DNA of 64,000 nt from Erwinia aphidicola (GCF_024169515.1 NZ_JAMKCQ010000001.1:4673077-4737076), one strand, 5' to 3'. Counted from the first letter of the stretch, positions 8,986-17,298 are shown. Numbers and translations: made by a program. The notes: generated from the sequence alone by a model not told the origin.

Positions 8986-9489
8986 CCTTTATTAGCCAGT
9001 TCAGAAATAAGTTCTGGCAATTTAAAAATTAAGTCAGCACACATAATAGAAAACAACTTCTCTTTCAATAAAAATTAATTATTCTACTTTTTCGTTAAAA
9101 CTTCGCAATTACCGTTTCACTAATAATTAAATTTTCTATAAAAATTGGTTTTGCAAAGAAGTAAAATTTTAGTCCATACAACGCATGCAACCCCCATGTC
9201 GATTCCTTCGAATCCTCAACTCTAGCTGTCTAACATCGGCCAGTGCTTTCTCCATCCCGAAAATGAAAGATAATTGCGCCCTGAATGATATGTGAATGCC
9301 AAACCCATTGCGATATGCCCCTTCAGGACTTGCCGATTATGGTTTACCATGAGTGGAGATAAGTTTAGCGTAGCTAAGCGTCATGATAATTTTCTGTGCG
9401 CATGGCTATAGAGGTTTTGTATCATTTTGGTAAGAAATGCTCCTCTTACTAAGCAAAACGTACTGATTCAGAAGTGAAAAGAGAAAATA
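8986..9489. other. Gap upstream of sbcB, right edge of the AT-rich block
   Basis: AT-rich to about 9180, then shifting to backbone composition. Around 9330-9355 a GATTATGGTTTACCATGAG stretch resembles the DNA just downstream of intact kbp (GATATGGTTTACCATAAGG near 5130), so this is probably the original kbp-sbcB spacer. I see no gene. Confidence 0.5.
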
Positions 9490-10917
9490 GTGAAAGACAA
9501 AGCTAATCAACCCACCTTCCTCTTCCACGACTACGAGACCTTCGGTAAAAGTCCGTCGCTGGACCGCCCTGCGCAGTTTGCCGGCATCCGTACCGATATG
9601 GACTTCAACATCATCGGCGAGCCGGAGGTGTTTTACTGCCAGCCTGCGGATGACTATCTGCCGCAGCCGGAAGCGGTGATGATCACCGGGATTACCCCGC
9701 AGATTGCCCGTGCCCGCGGGGTGCCGGAAGTGGAGTTCACCCGCCGCATTCATCAGCTGTTCAGCGAGCCGAACACCTGCATAGTGGGCTACAACAACGT
9801 GCGTTTTGACGACGAAGTCAGCCGTAACCTGTTTTATCGCAACTTTTACGACCCCTACGCCTGGAGCTGGCAGCACGGTAACAGCCGCTGGGATCTGCTG
9901 GACGTGATGCGCGCCTGCTATGCCCTGCGCCCGGACGGGATTGCGTGGCCGGAAAATGATGATGGCTTCCCCAGCTTCCGCCTTGAGCACCTGACCAAAG
10001 CCAACGGCGTGGCGCATGAAAACGCTCACGATGCGATGTCGGACGTGTATGCCACCATTGCCATGGCGAAGCTGGTCAAAGAGAAGCAGCCGCGGCTGTA
10101 TGACTTCCTGTTCAGCCATCGCAATAAGCAGAAGATAACCGCGCTGGTCGATATTCCGCAGATGAAACCGCTGGTGCATATCTCCGGCATGTTTGGCGCG
10201 GCGCGCGGCAATACCAGCTGGATCGCCCCGCTCGCCTGGCACCCGGATAACCGTAACGCGCTGATTACCTGCGATCTCGGCGGTGATATGTCGCCGCTGC
10301 TGGAGCTGGACGCCGACGCGCTGCGCGAACGCCTGTATACCCGCCGCGACGAGCTGGGGGATGCCTCCCCGGTACCGCTCAAGCTGGTACATATTAATAA
10401 ATGCCCGGTGGTCGCCCCGGCGAATACCCTGCGCCCTGAAGATGCCGAGCGCATCGGCATTGACCGCCAGCGCTGCCTGGATAATCTCGCCCTGCTGCGT
10501 CAGCATCCGGAGGTGCGCGAAAAAGTGGTGGCGCTGTTTGCGGAAGCCGAACCCTTTACCCCGTCGGAGGATGTCGATGCGCAGATCTATAACGGCTTCT
10601 TCAGCGATGCCGATCGCAACGCGATGAATATACTTCGCCAGACTGCCGCGGAAAATCTGCCGGCGCTGGATCTGAGCTTTAACGATGCGCGTATTGATAA
10701 GCTGCTGTTCCGCTACCGCGCGCGCAACTTCTTCGGCACGCTGGATGACGCCGAGCAGAAGCGCTGGCTGCAGCACCGCCGTGAGATGCTGAACCCTGAG
10801 CGGGTGCAAAGCTATGTGCAGGAGCTGGAGATGCTGTTTAATCAGTACGAAGGGGAGCAGGAGAAGCTGGATCAGCTGAAGGCGTTGTTTGAGTATGCGC
10901 GGGAGTTGGTGTCCTGA
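9490..10917 (+). CDS. sbcB: Exodeoxyribonuclease I
   Basis: A 475-residue single-strand-specific 3'-5' exonuclease of the DEDD family, used in recombination and mismatch repair. The first catalytic pair is D14/E16 in FLFHDYETFG; later conserved blocks are GYNNVRFDDE, WDLLDVMRACYALRPDGIAW, NAHDAMSDVYATIAMAKLVK and YNGFFSDAD. It aligns with E. coli SbcB over the full length. The start is GTG at 9490 with a purine-rich AAGAGA just upstream; the severed copy at 5266 starts with ATG at the equivalent place. The last 26 bases of the gene are repeated 76 bases downstream together with a palindromic element. Confidence 0.95.
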   Translation: MKDKANQPTFLFHDYETFGKSPSLDRPAQFAGIRTDMDFNIIGEPEVFYCQPADDYLPQPEAVMITGITPQIARARGVPEVEFTRRIHQLFSEPNTCIVGYNNVRFDDEVSRNLFYRNFYDPYAWSWQHGNSRWDLLDVMRACYALRPDGIAWPENDDGFPSFRLEHLTKANGVAHENAHDAMSDVYATIAMAKLVKEKQPRLYDFLFSHRNKQKITALVDIPQMKPLVHISGMFGAARGNTSWIAPLAWHPDNRNALITCDLGGDMSPLLELDADALRERLYTRRDELGDASPVPLKLVHINKCPVVAPANTLRPEDAERIGIDRQRCLDNLALLRQHPEVREKVVALFAEAEPFTPSEDVDAQIYNGFFSDADRNAMNILRQTAAENLPALDLSFNDARIDKLLFRYRARNFFGTLDDAEQKRWLQHRREMLNPERVQSYVQELEMLFNQYEGEQEKLDQLKALFEYARELVS

Positions 10918-11032
10918 TATCACAAGGGCTGACCGAAAAAGAGGGTCAGCCCCTACAAAATAGTTCGAGTATGCGCGGGAATTAGCGTTCTGATATCACA
11001 AGGGCTGACCGAAAAGAGGGTCAGCCCCTACA
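10891..11032. repeat. Two tandem palindromic elements, unit 76 bp, carrying the sbcB tail
   Basis: The palindrome GGGCTGACCG-AAAAGAGGG-TCAGCCCC-TACA occurs at 10926-10956 and 11002-11032. The DNA before each copy is also shared: GAGTATGCGCGGGA starts at 10891 (inside sbcB) and again at 10967. So a 76-base unit made of the gene's final codons plus the palindrome has been duplicated. The same element family lies in the puuB-yeeZ and yegH-asmA gaps. Confidence 0.8.
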
Positions 11033-11049
11033 AAAATGGCTGTGAATCA

Positions 11050-11090
11050 CCCGCAGGGGGCGACCATGTGTACCGGTCGCCCCCTGCGGG
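11050..11090. terminator. Long perfect hairpin between converging sbcB and plaP
   Basis: A 16-base perfect stem (11050-11065 with 11075-11090, arms CCCGCAGGGGGCGACC) around a nine-base loop. There is no T-run, so it may be a diverged member of the palindrome family acting as a transcription barrier or RNA 3'-end stabiliser rather than a classic terminator. Confidence 0.55.
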
Positions 11091-11092
11091 AA

Positions 11093-12460
11093 TTACAGCC
11101 CTTCTTCGCTCCACTGCGGCACCGGGTTACGGAAGCTGCGGGTGACGAACGCCAGGTAGATCAGGCCGATTGCGGCCCACACCAGCCCCAGCACCATCGA
11201 GCTCTCTTCCAGGTTCGCCCACAGAGCGCCTACGGTCAGTGCGCCCAGCAGCGGCAGGATCAGGAACTTGAAGTTGTCCTTCAGGGTCTTGTTGCGCTTC
11301 TCGCGGATCCAGAACTGCGAGATCACCGACAGGTTAACGAAGGTAAACGCCACCAGCGCACCGAAGTTAATCAGCGCCGTAGCGGTCACCAGGTCGAAGG
11401 TGATCGACGACAGGGCAATCGCACCAACCAGCAGCACGTTCAGCGCCGGGGTGCGCCACTTCGGATGGATATAGCCGAAGAAACGCTCCGGGAACACGCC
11501 GTCACGACCCATCACGTACATCAGACGCGACACGCCCGCATGGGCAGCCATACCGGATGCCAGCACGGTAACGCAGGAGAAGATCAGGATACCGAACTGG
11601 AAGGCTTTGCCCGCCACGTATAGCATTATTTCCGGCTGCGACGCGTCCGGATCTTTAAAGCGCGAGATATCCGGGAAGTACAGCTGCAGGAAATAGGAGA
11701 CCACGACAAAGATCACCCCACCAATAAGGGCGGTGAGGAAAATCGCTTTCGGGATCACGCGCTCTGCGTCTTTGGTCTCTTCCGACAGTGAGCTGATACC
11801 GTCAAAGCCGAGGAACGAGAAGCAGAGTATTGTCGCCCCGGTGATCATCGGCACTACGTGAGCATTCTCCGACCAGAAGGGTTTGCTGCTGACCAGCGTT
11901 CCGGCACCTTCGCCGTGCGCCACGCCATACACTACCATCCCCATGATCACCACCATCACCGCCACCTGCAGCACCACGATCACGCTGTTAAAGTTGGCTA
12001 CGGTTTTGATGCCTTTGAGGTTGGAGAGCGTCATAAAGCCCACCAGCAGTACCACAAAGATCCACGAAGGAATGCCGGGAACCAAAGCTTCCCAGTAAAT
12101 TTTCGCCAGCAGAATGTTGATCATCGGCATAAACAGATAATCAAGCAGCGAAGACCAGCCGACCATAAAGCCGACGTGCGGGCTGATGGCTTTCTGCGCA
12201 TAGGTATAGGCCGAACCCGCAGACGGGAAACGGCGCACCAGCTGGCCGTAGCTCAGCGCGGTAAACAGAATAGCAATCAGCGCGAATGCGTATGCGGTCG
12301 CGACGTGGCCGTCAGTCAGGCCGGAAACAATGCCGAAAGTATCGAACAGTGTCATCGGCTGCATATAAGCCAGACCCATCATAACAACAGGCAGTAACGT
12401 CAGCGTTTTTTTCAGATGTGCACGCGGCTGTGCGGCTGGAGTAGCGGTACTATGCGACAT
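11093..12460 (-). CDS. plaP: Putrescine importer PlaP (APC superfamily)
   Basis: A 455-residue amino-acid/polyamine permease with about twelve membrane segments. It is close to E. coli PlaP (YeeF) throughout: [20 protein letters not shown] at the N-terminus, [30 protein letters not shown] in the middle and the C-terminal SFRNPVPQ. PlaP brings in putrescine by proton symport. Its place next to sbcB is the E. coli plaP position, while being downstream of puuA on the same strand mirrors puuP in E. coli; the sequence favours PlaP over PuuP. ATG at 12460 has GGGAGG eight bases before it. An upstream reading frame (12647-12450) overlaps this start. Confidence 0.9.
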   Translation of the reverse strand: MSHSTATPAAQPRAHLKKTLTLLPVVMMGLAYMQPMTLFDTFGIVSGLTDGHVATAYAFALIAILFTALSYGQLVRRFPSAGSAYTYAQKAISPHVGFMVGWSSLLDYLFMPMINILLAKIYWEALVPGIPSWIFVVLLVGFMTLSNLKGIKTVANFNSVIVVLQVAVMVVIMGMVVYGVAHGEGAGTLVSSKPFWSENAHVVPMITGATILCFSFLGFDGISSLSEETKDAERVIPKAIFLTALIGGVIFVVVSYFLQLYFPDISRFKDPDASQPEIMLYVAGKAFQFGILIFSCVTVLASGMAAHAGVSRLMYVMGRDGVFPERFFGYIHPKWRTPALNVLLVGAIALSSITFDLVTATALINFGALVAFTFVNLSVISQFWIREKRNKTLKDNFKFLILPLLGALTVGALWANLEESSMVLGLVWAAIGLIYLAFVTRSFRNPVPQWSEEGL

Positions 12461-12647
12461 GGTTCAGCCTCCCCATAGCGTCAACCTTTCTGGGTTGAAC
12501 CACAGGGAAACTTCGCATTATGCGAGAGCTTTTCGAAAGAGGATTCATGGAACGACAGGCAGGCGTGAAGGTGTAACCTGCTGTGGCGCCGTAGTCATCG
12601 CGCTGGCGGATCCCAGGCGATACCGGAGTAAGAAGATGTTGCCCCAT
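12450..12647 (-). CDS. Possible leader ORF overlapping the plaP start
   Basis: A 65-codon frame beginning [20 protein letters not shown] has a strong ribosome site (GAGGAA about 6 bases before ATG at 12647) and ends with TAG at 12450-12452, just inside plaP, whose ATG is 12460-12458. Its 3' part covers the plaP ribosome site, and a TCAACC/GGTTGA hairpin lies just ahead of that site. This is the layout of a leader peptide or translationally coupled ORF. The peptide is rich in Arg, Pro and Ser with no recognised domain. It could also be chance in untranslated leader. Confidence 0.35.
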   Translation of the reverse strand: MGQHLLTPVSPGIRQRDDYGATAGYTFTPACRSMNPLSKSSRIMRSFPVVQPRKVDAMGRLNHVA

Positions 12648-12880
12648 GTTTATTTCCTCAATGTACACGTCACCGTGTTTTTAAAAGCGTATATCCATCC
12701 GGTTCTGGACCGGCCTCATTAGAATGCGAAAGTCCTGCGCTTTGCATACAGATAAAAAAATACCGCCGCCGGGGTAAATCCAGCGTCGGTTTTATGTTGC
12801 AAATTGCAAGGCGCATATTTTGCACCATAACAAAGCAGTATGACAAGTGTTGGAGACCTTCTCTTACATATTTTTGCCTG
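12648..12880. other. plaP upstream region
   Basis: Gap between puuA and plaP, both on the minus strand. It holds a possible imperfect terminator-like hairpin at about 12758-12788 (A-run, ACCGCCGC / GCGTCGGT, T-run) and presumably the plaP promoter. No further gene is supported. Confidence 0.4.
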
Positions 12881-12907
12881 AAAAGAGCGGGCGAGGCGTG
12901 CCTCGCC
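12881..12907 (-). terminator. Intrinsic terminator of puuA
   Basis: GGCGAGG / CCTCGCC stem with a four-base loop immediately after the puuA stop; on the minus strand it is followed by CGCTCTTTT. Confidence 0.6.
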
Positions 12908-12916
12908 GCTGCGCGC

Positions 12917-14332
12917 TTAGGCGTTTTTCAGCATCCAGTCGATTTCGGTGGCGGTAACCAGGCGCTCAAAGTGCATCAGTTCGTGATGCTTGCAGCTGTG
13001 CCAGACAAAACCGAAGCGCTTGCCGAGCAGTTTCTGCAGGGCATGATTCTGCTCAAACTCGTACAGCGCATCACTCTGGCGGATCGGCAGCGGGTTGCCC
13101 TCGGCCTCGTGGCCGTTGCCTTTTACCGCGGGCGGCAGCGGCAGCTGATTATCGATGCCGTGCAGGATCCCGGCGAGAATGGCCGCCATCACCAGATAAG
13201 GATTGGCGTCGGCCCCCGCTACGCGATACTCCACGCGGTGATTATCACTATCGCCACAGGGAATGCGCAGCGCGACGGTGCGGTTATTGTGCCCCCAGGA
13301 AGCCTGAAGCGGGACGAAAGCATCCGGCAGAAAGCGGCGGTAGGCGTTGACGTTAGGGGCCAGCAGCGCCATCGAAGCGGGCATCAGGTCGATCATCCCG
13401 GCCAGCGCTCGCTTCAGCAGCGGCGAGTCGCTGCCGTCATCGCAGGCAAAAGCATTGTGGTCGGCGGCATCCAGCATGCTGATATGCACGTGCATGCCGC
13501 TGCCCGCGTACTCCTCATACGGCTTCGCCATAAAGGTGGCGTTCATGCCGTGCTGCTCGGCCACCTGGCGCACCAGGCGTTTCAGCTGCACGGCATGGTC
13601 GCAGGCGCTTAATACGTTGCGGGTGTGGTGCAGGTTAATCTCAAACTGGCCTGGCGAAGCCTCCGCCAGCGCCCCGTCGGCGGGGATGCCCTGCTGACGG
13701 GCAATCGAGTCAATATCCCCCAATACCTCAGAGAAGTGGTCAAGATTGTCGACGGAGTAAACCTGGCTTTGCATATTACGTTCGTCGCTACCCGGCGCGC
13801 ACGGCGGCTGGATATAGCCCTCTGCATCGCGCTGCTTATCGACCAGATAGAACTCCAGCTCTACCGCTACCACCGGGAACAGTCCTCGGTTGCGCAGCTG
13901 TTGCCACAGCTGATTGAGGACATTACGGGGTTCAACGTCAAAGGGAGTGCCATCTTGATTGCACATGGTCAGCAGAAGCTGTGCCAGATGTTGCGGGTCA
14001 GCCGCAGAGGGGATGAGAGTGCCGTCAACCGGCATGCAGATATTATCAGGTTCGCCCAGCGCCTGACCGAGCCCCGCCTCTTCCACCGTATTGCCCAGAA
14101 TGTCCATGGCGAACACCGAAGCCGGGAAGTAGCAGCCTTTGTCGAGCTTAAGCAGGCTGGCGATGGGAATGCGCTTACCGCGAAAAACACCGTTTAAATC
14201 ATTAAGCAGAATATCGACGTACTGAGTTTCAGGATGGCGTTCCAGATAAGCTTTCACTTCATTCCGGAACGCGCTGGTTCGTTTCTCTTCACTGTGCCGC
14301 GTGAAGTCTTCTACTTCGACGATATTAGTCAT
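12917..14332 (-). CDS. puuA: Gamma-glutamylputrescine synthetase
   Basis: A 471-residue glutamine-synthetase-family enzyme that ligates glutamate to putrescine with ATP, the first step of the Puu pathway. It follows E. coli PuuA (472 residues) closely: KGCYFPASVFAMDILGN, VVAVELEFYLVDKQRDAEGY, FMAKPYEEYAGSGMHVHISM (metal and nucleotide-binding region of the GS fold) and SWGHNNRTVALRIPCGD, ending TEIDWMLKNA. ATG at 14332 was chosen because it gives the family start MTNIVEVE and has AGGTG upstream; an in-frame start 19 codons earlier would add an unrelated extension. It is divergent from puuD across a 231-base control region. Confidence 0.93.
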   Translation of the reverse strand: MTNIVEVEDFTRHSEEKRTSAFRNEVKAYLERHPETQYVDILLNDLNGVFRGKRIPIASLLKLDKGCYFPASVFAMDILGNTVEEAGLGQALGEPDNICMPVDGTLIPSAADPQHLAQLLLTMCNQDGTPFDVEPRNVLNQLWQQLRNRGLFPVVAVELEFYLVDKQRDAEGYIQPPCAPGSDERNMQSQVYSVDNLDHFSEVLGDIDSIARQQGIPADGALAEASPGQFEINLHHTRNVLSACDHAVQLKRLVRQVAEQHGMNATFMAKPYEEYAGSGMHVHISMLDAADHNAFACDDGSDSPLLKRALAGMIDLMPASMALLAPNVNAYRRFLPDAFVPLQASWGHNNRTVALRIPCGDSDNHRVEYRVAGADANPYLVMAAILAGILHGIDNQLPLPPAVKGNGHEAEGNPLPIRQSDALYEFEQNHALQKLLGKRFGFVWHSCKHHELMHFERLVTATEIDWMLKNA

Positions 14333-14412
14333 GATGCACCTGCCCGCATGAGGTTTATGTAGTCGGCGCCCGCTCAAAATAACGGCCACTCCCTTAACAT
14401 AGCGTCAACATA

Positions 14413-14424
14413 AAAAGTGTGCAA
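14413..14424. promoter_or_regulatory. Left arm of a 12-base inverted repeat in the puuA-puuD control region
   Basis: AAAAGTGTGCAA here is the exact reverse complement of TTGCACACTTTT at 14499-14510. The pair spans the divergent promoter region and is a candidate operator pair for PuuR, encoded nearby. Confidence 0.45.
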
Positions 14425-14490
14425 ATGTTACTGACAGCTTTATTTTTGCCCGCATTGCGTTTGAATATTCACCAACTGATTGCTAGATTG

Positions 14491-14510
14491 AAAATATATT
14501 GCACACTTTT
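14491..14510. promoter_or_regulatory. Candidate PuuR operator
   Basis: AAAATATATTGCACA at 14491-14505 matches 13 of 15 positions of the PuuR-binding sequence I recall from E. coli (AAAATATAATGAACA). It overlaps the right arm of the inverted repeat that begins at 14413. Confidence 0.5.
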
Positions 14511-14563
14511 GCGCCATTTTGCGCGATACCGGCTGATATTTTTAACAGTATGACGGGGGGTGA

Positions 14564-15328
14564 ATGGGCATTATTTTTGACAAGCCTTTGATTGGCGTAG
14601 TGATGTGTCAGACAGAAATGGGCGGGCACCCCACGCAGATGGTGCATAACAAATATCTGGAAGCGGTGCTCGGCGCTGGCGGTGTGCCATTCGCCCTGCC
14701 CCACGGCCTGATGTCGGCCCCTCATCTATTAGAAAATGCTATGGCTGTCCTCGACGGCATTCTGCTTACCGGCAGCCCGAGTAATATCGAACCGCACCAC
14801 TACGGTGAGCCGGGGCACGAGCCGCTGGCCGATCCGGGGCGCGATCGTCTCTCTTTTGCGCTGATTGCTTATGCGGTAGAGAAACAGCTGCCGCTGCTGG
14901 CGATCTGCCGTGGCCTGCAGGAGCTGGTGGTCGCTACCAGCGGTAAGCTGCACCGCCAGCTGCATCAGATCCCCGGCCTGCAGGAACACCGGGAGGATGA
15001 AGCGCTAACGCTGGATGAGCAGTACGCTCCGGCTCACGAGGTGTGGCTGGAACCCGGCGGGCTGCTGGCCCCACTGGTCAATTACGCTGAGAAATTTTGG
15101 GTCAACTCGCTGCATGGTCAGGGCATTCGCGAAACGGGCAGCGCGCTGCGGGTTGAAGCGCGTGCCGCAGATGGTTTAATCGAAGCCGTCAGCCATCGCC
15201 AGCATCCCTTCGCACTGGCGGTGCAGTGGCACCCGGAATGGCACAGTGACAGCTCCGCGCTCTCGCGCCAGCTGTTTGATGGGTTTATTCACGCCTGTCA
15301 GCAGTTTCAGAAAGGATCGCGGCTGTGA
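14564..15328 (+). CDS. puuD: Gamma-glutamyl-GABA hydrolase
   Basis: A 254-residue class I glutamine-amidotransferase-like hydrolase that releases GABA from gamma-glutamyl-GABA in the cytoplasm. The catalytic cysteine is C115 in LLAICRGLQELVVA; the His/Glu of the triad are in QWHPEW. Other PuuD hallmarks are LTGSPSNIEPHHYGE and NSLHGQG. The ATG at 14564 is preceded by GGGGGGTGA. Its stop overlaps the puuR start by three bases, which argues for one puuD-puuR-puuB transcript. Confidence 0.92.
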   Translation: MGIIFDKPLIGVVMCQTEMGGHPTQMVHNKYLEAVLGAGGVPFALPHGLMSAPHLLENAMAVLDGILLTGSPSNIEPHHYGEPGHEPLADPGRDRLSFALIAYAVEKQLPLLAICRGLQELVVATSGKLHRQLHQIPGLQEHREDEALTLDEQYAPAHEVWLEPGGLLAPLVNYAEKFWVNSLHGQGIRETGSALRVEARAADGLIEAVSHRQHPFALAVQWHPEWHSDSSALSRQLFDGFIHACQQFQKGSRL

Positions 15329-15882
15329 GCGAAACCCTGCTGGCACCGGGAAGGCGCCTGGCGGAAATCCGCCAGCAGATGGGCCTGTCTCAGCGGCGCG
15401 TCGCCGAGCTTTCCGGCCTGACGCACAGCGCCATCAGCACCATTGAGCAGGACAAGGTCAGCCCGGCCGTCAGCACCCTGCAAAAACTGCTGAAGGTTTA
15501 CGGCCTGTCGCTGTCCGAATTTTTTGCCGAGAAGGTGCAGGATGAGCCGCCGAAAGTGGTGATCGATGCGCACGAGCTGATCGATATTGGCAGCCAGGGC
15601 GTTTCACTGCGGCTAATCCACAACGGTAATCCGCAGCGCACGCTGGCGATGCTGCTGGAGACCTATGAACCCGGCGCGACCACCGGTGAAAAAATTCGTC
15701 ATCAGGGCGAAGAGACCGGCACGCTGCTGGAGGGGGAGATCATCCTGACCATCAGCGGCCAGAGTTATCCGCTGCACGCCGGGCAGAGCTACGTGATTAA
15801 TACCAGCCACCCGCACAGCTTTACCAATACGTCGACCCGGCCCTGCCGCATTATCAGCGCACATACGCCGGCCACGTTTTAA
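15325..15882 (+). CDS. puuR: Transcriptional repressor of the puu genes
   Basis: A 185-residue regulator with an N-terminal XRE helix-turn-helix (about residues 10-65, RLAEIRQQMGLSQRRVAELS and SAISTIEQDKVSP) and a C-terminal cupin (about residues 105-182, TTGEKIRHQGEETGTLLEGE, then GQSYVINTSHPHSF). This matches E. coli PuuR, which represses the puu genes and is relieved by putrescine. Translation starts at GTG 15325, overlapping the puuD stop; AAAGGA at 15311-15316 is the ribosome site. Probable targets are the sites near 14413-14510. Confidence 0.92.
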   Translation: MSETLLAPGRRLAEIRQQMGLSQRRVAELSGLTHSAISTIEQDKVSPAVSTLQKLLKVYGLSLSEFFAEKVQDEPPKVVIDAHELIDIGSQGVSLRLIHNGNPQRTLAMLLETYEPGATTGEKIRHQGEETGTLLEGEIILTISGQSYPLHAGQSYVINTSHPHSFTNTSTRPCRIISAHTPATF

Positions 15883-15894
15883 CAGGGAGACTGC

Positions 15895-17172
15895 ATGGAA
15901 CATATCAACAGCTACTATTCGGCAACCACCAATGCACACGATCCCTGGCCACGGCTCGAAGGGGCAATAGAGTGCGATGTTTGCGTGATTGGCGGCGGCT
16001 TTACCGGGCTGTCGTCCGCGCTGTTTCTCACCGAGGCGGGATACGACGTGGTGCTGCTGGAAGCCGCGCGCGTCGGGTTTGGCGCCAGCGGGCGCAACGG
16101 CGGCCAGGTGGTGAACTCCTACAGTCGCGACGTTGATGTGATTGAGCAGCGCTACGGCAAAGAGACCGCGCGCCTGCTCGGCAGCATGATGTTCGAGGGG
16201 GCAGCGATTATCCGTGACCGCATCGACCGCTACGCCATCCGTTGTGATTACCGCCCCGGCGGTATTTTTGCCGCGTTAAACAACCGACAAATGCAGCACC
16301 TTAGCAGCCAGCACAAGCTGTGGCAGCGCTACGGCAATCATGACCTTGAACTGCTCGACCAGACCGGTATTCGCCGGGAAGTGGGCAGCGATCGTTATGT
16401 CGGTGGCCTGTTGGACAAGCGCGGCGGCCATATTCACCCGCTCAATCTGGCGCTGGGTGAAGCCGAAGCCATTCGTCGCCACGGCGGGCGCATCTATGAG
16501 AACTCGGCGGTCACCGCGGTGAACTACGGCAACCCGCATCTGATCCGCACGGAGCAGGGCGAAGTGAAAGCCCGCTTTGTGATTTTTGCCGGCAATGCCT
16601 ATCTGGCCCCGCATCTGGAACCCCGGCTGGCGAACAAAAGCCTGCCCTGCGGCTCGCAGATTGTCGCCACCGAGCCGCTGTCTGCGGACCAGGCGCTATC
16701 GCTGCTGCCGAACAACTGCTGCGTCGAGGACTGTAACTACCTGCTGGACTACTTCCGCCTGACCGCCGATAACCGCCTGCTGTACGGCGGCGGGGTAATC
16801 TACGGCGCGCGCGATCCGGGCGATATTGATGCCCTGATCCGCCCGAAGCTGCTGAAAACCTTCCCGCAGCTGGCAGGGGTAAAATTTGACTTTGCGTGGA
16901 GCGGCAATTTTCTGTTGACCCTGTCGCGCATGCCGCAGTTCGGACGGCTGGAGAGCGGCGTTTACTATATGCAGGGTGACAGCGGGCACGGCGTGACCTG
17001 CACCCACCTGGCCGGGAAATTGGTTGCAGAGGCGATGCGCGGCGATGCGGAGCGCTTTGATGCCTTTGCCAAACTGCCGCATCTGCCCTTCCCGGGCGGA
17101 CGGCGGCTGCGCGTGCCGCTAACCGCAATAGGTGCCGCATGGTATGCGTTGCGCGACAGGCTGGGGGTTTAA
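15895..17172 (+). CDS. puuB: Gamma-glutamylputrescine oxidase
   Basis: A 425-residue FAD-dependent oxidoreductase of the DAO family that oxidises gamma-glutamylputrescine to the aldehyde with release of ammonia and H2O2. The dinucleotide-binding motif is CVIGGGFTGLSSALFLTEAG near residue 30; GFGASGRNGGQVVNSYSRD and SGHGVTCTHLAGKLV are family blocks, and the end PFPGGRRLRVP is close to E. coli PuuB. It begins 12 bases after puuR. In E. coli puuC separates puuR and puuB; here that gene is missing, so the aldehyde dehydrogenase step must be supplied from elsewhere. Confidence 0.92.
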   Translation: MEHINSYYSATTNAHDPWPRLEGAIECDVCVIGGGFTGLSSALFLTEAGYDVVLLEAARVGFGASGRNGGQVVNSYSRDVDVIEQRYGKETARLLGSMMFEGAAIIRDRIDRYAIRCDYRPGGIFAALNNRQMQHLSSQHKLWQRYGNHDLELLDQTGIRREVGSDRYVGGLLDKRGGHIHPLNLALGEAEAIRRHGGRIYENSAVTAVNYGNPHLIRTEQGEVKARFVIFAGNAYLAPHLEPRLANKSLPCGSQIVATEPLSADQALSLLPNNCCVEDCNYLLDYFRLTADNRLLYGGGVIYGARDPGDIDALIRPKLLKTFPQLAGVKFDFAWSGNFLLTLSRMPQFGRLESGVYYMQGDSGHGVTCTHLAGKLVAEAMRGDAERFDAFAKLPHLPFPGGRRLRVPLTAIGAAWYALRDRLGV

Positions 17173-17192
17173 GGGGCAACGTGGAAGTTTAT

Positions 17193-17275
17193 GGGTCGAT
17201 CGGAAAAGAAGATCGACCCCTACGGTTTGGAACCCGATCGCCTGTAGGGGCTGACCCTCTTTTCCGGTCAGCCCG
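17193..17275. repeat. Pair of inverted palindromic elements between puuB and yeeZ
   Basis: One element at 17193-17223 (GGGTCGATCGG-AAAAGAA-GATCGACCCC-TAC) and one in the opposite orientation at 17233-17275 (TGTAGGGGCTGACCC-TCTTTTCC-GGTCAGCCCG). They belong to the same family as the elements after sbcB and asmA and again sit between converging genes. Confidence 0.75.
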
Positions 17276-17298
17276 TTGTTTTCAGTCAGCCCGTAATT

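Noticed and set aside
9181..9240. CCTTCGAATCCTC resembling a tRNA T-arm, as would be left by integration at a tRNA gene
   Set aside because: No acceptor or anticodon arms can be folded around it, and no integrase gene or direct repeat is present.
9406..10923. A 505-codon open frame on the minus strand opposite sbcB
   Set aside because: It is antisense to a full-length, clearly conserved sbcB and its translation (rich in His, Gln, Arg, Leu) has no domain; long antisense frames are common opposite GC-rich genes.
10891..11090. Palindromic repeats considered as a CRISPR array
   Set aside because: The unit is a long palindrome plus gene-tail sequence, the spacers are copies rather than unique, and there are no cas genes.
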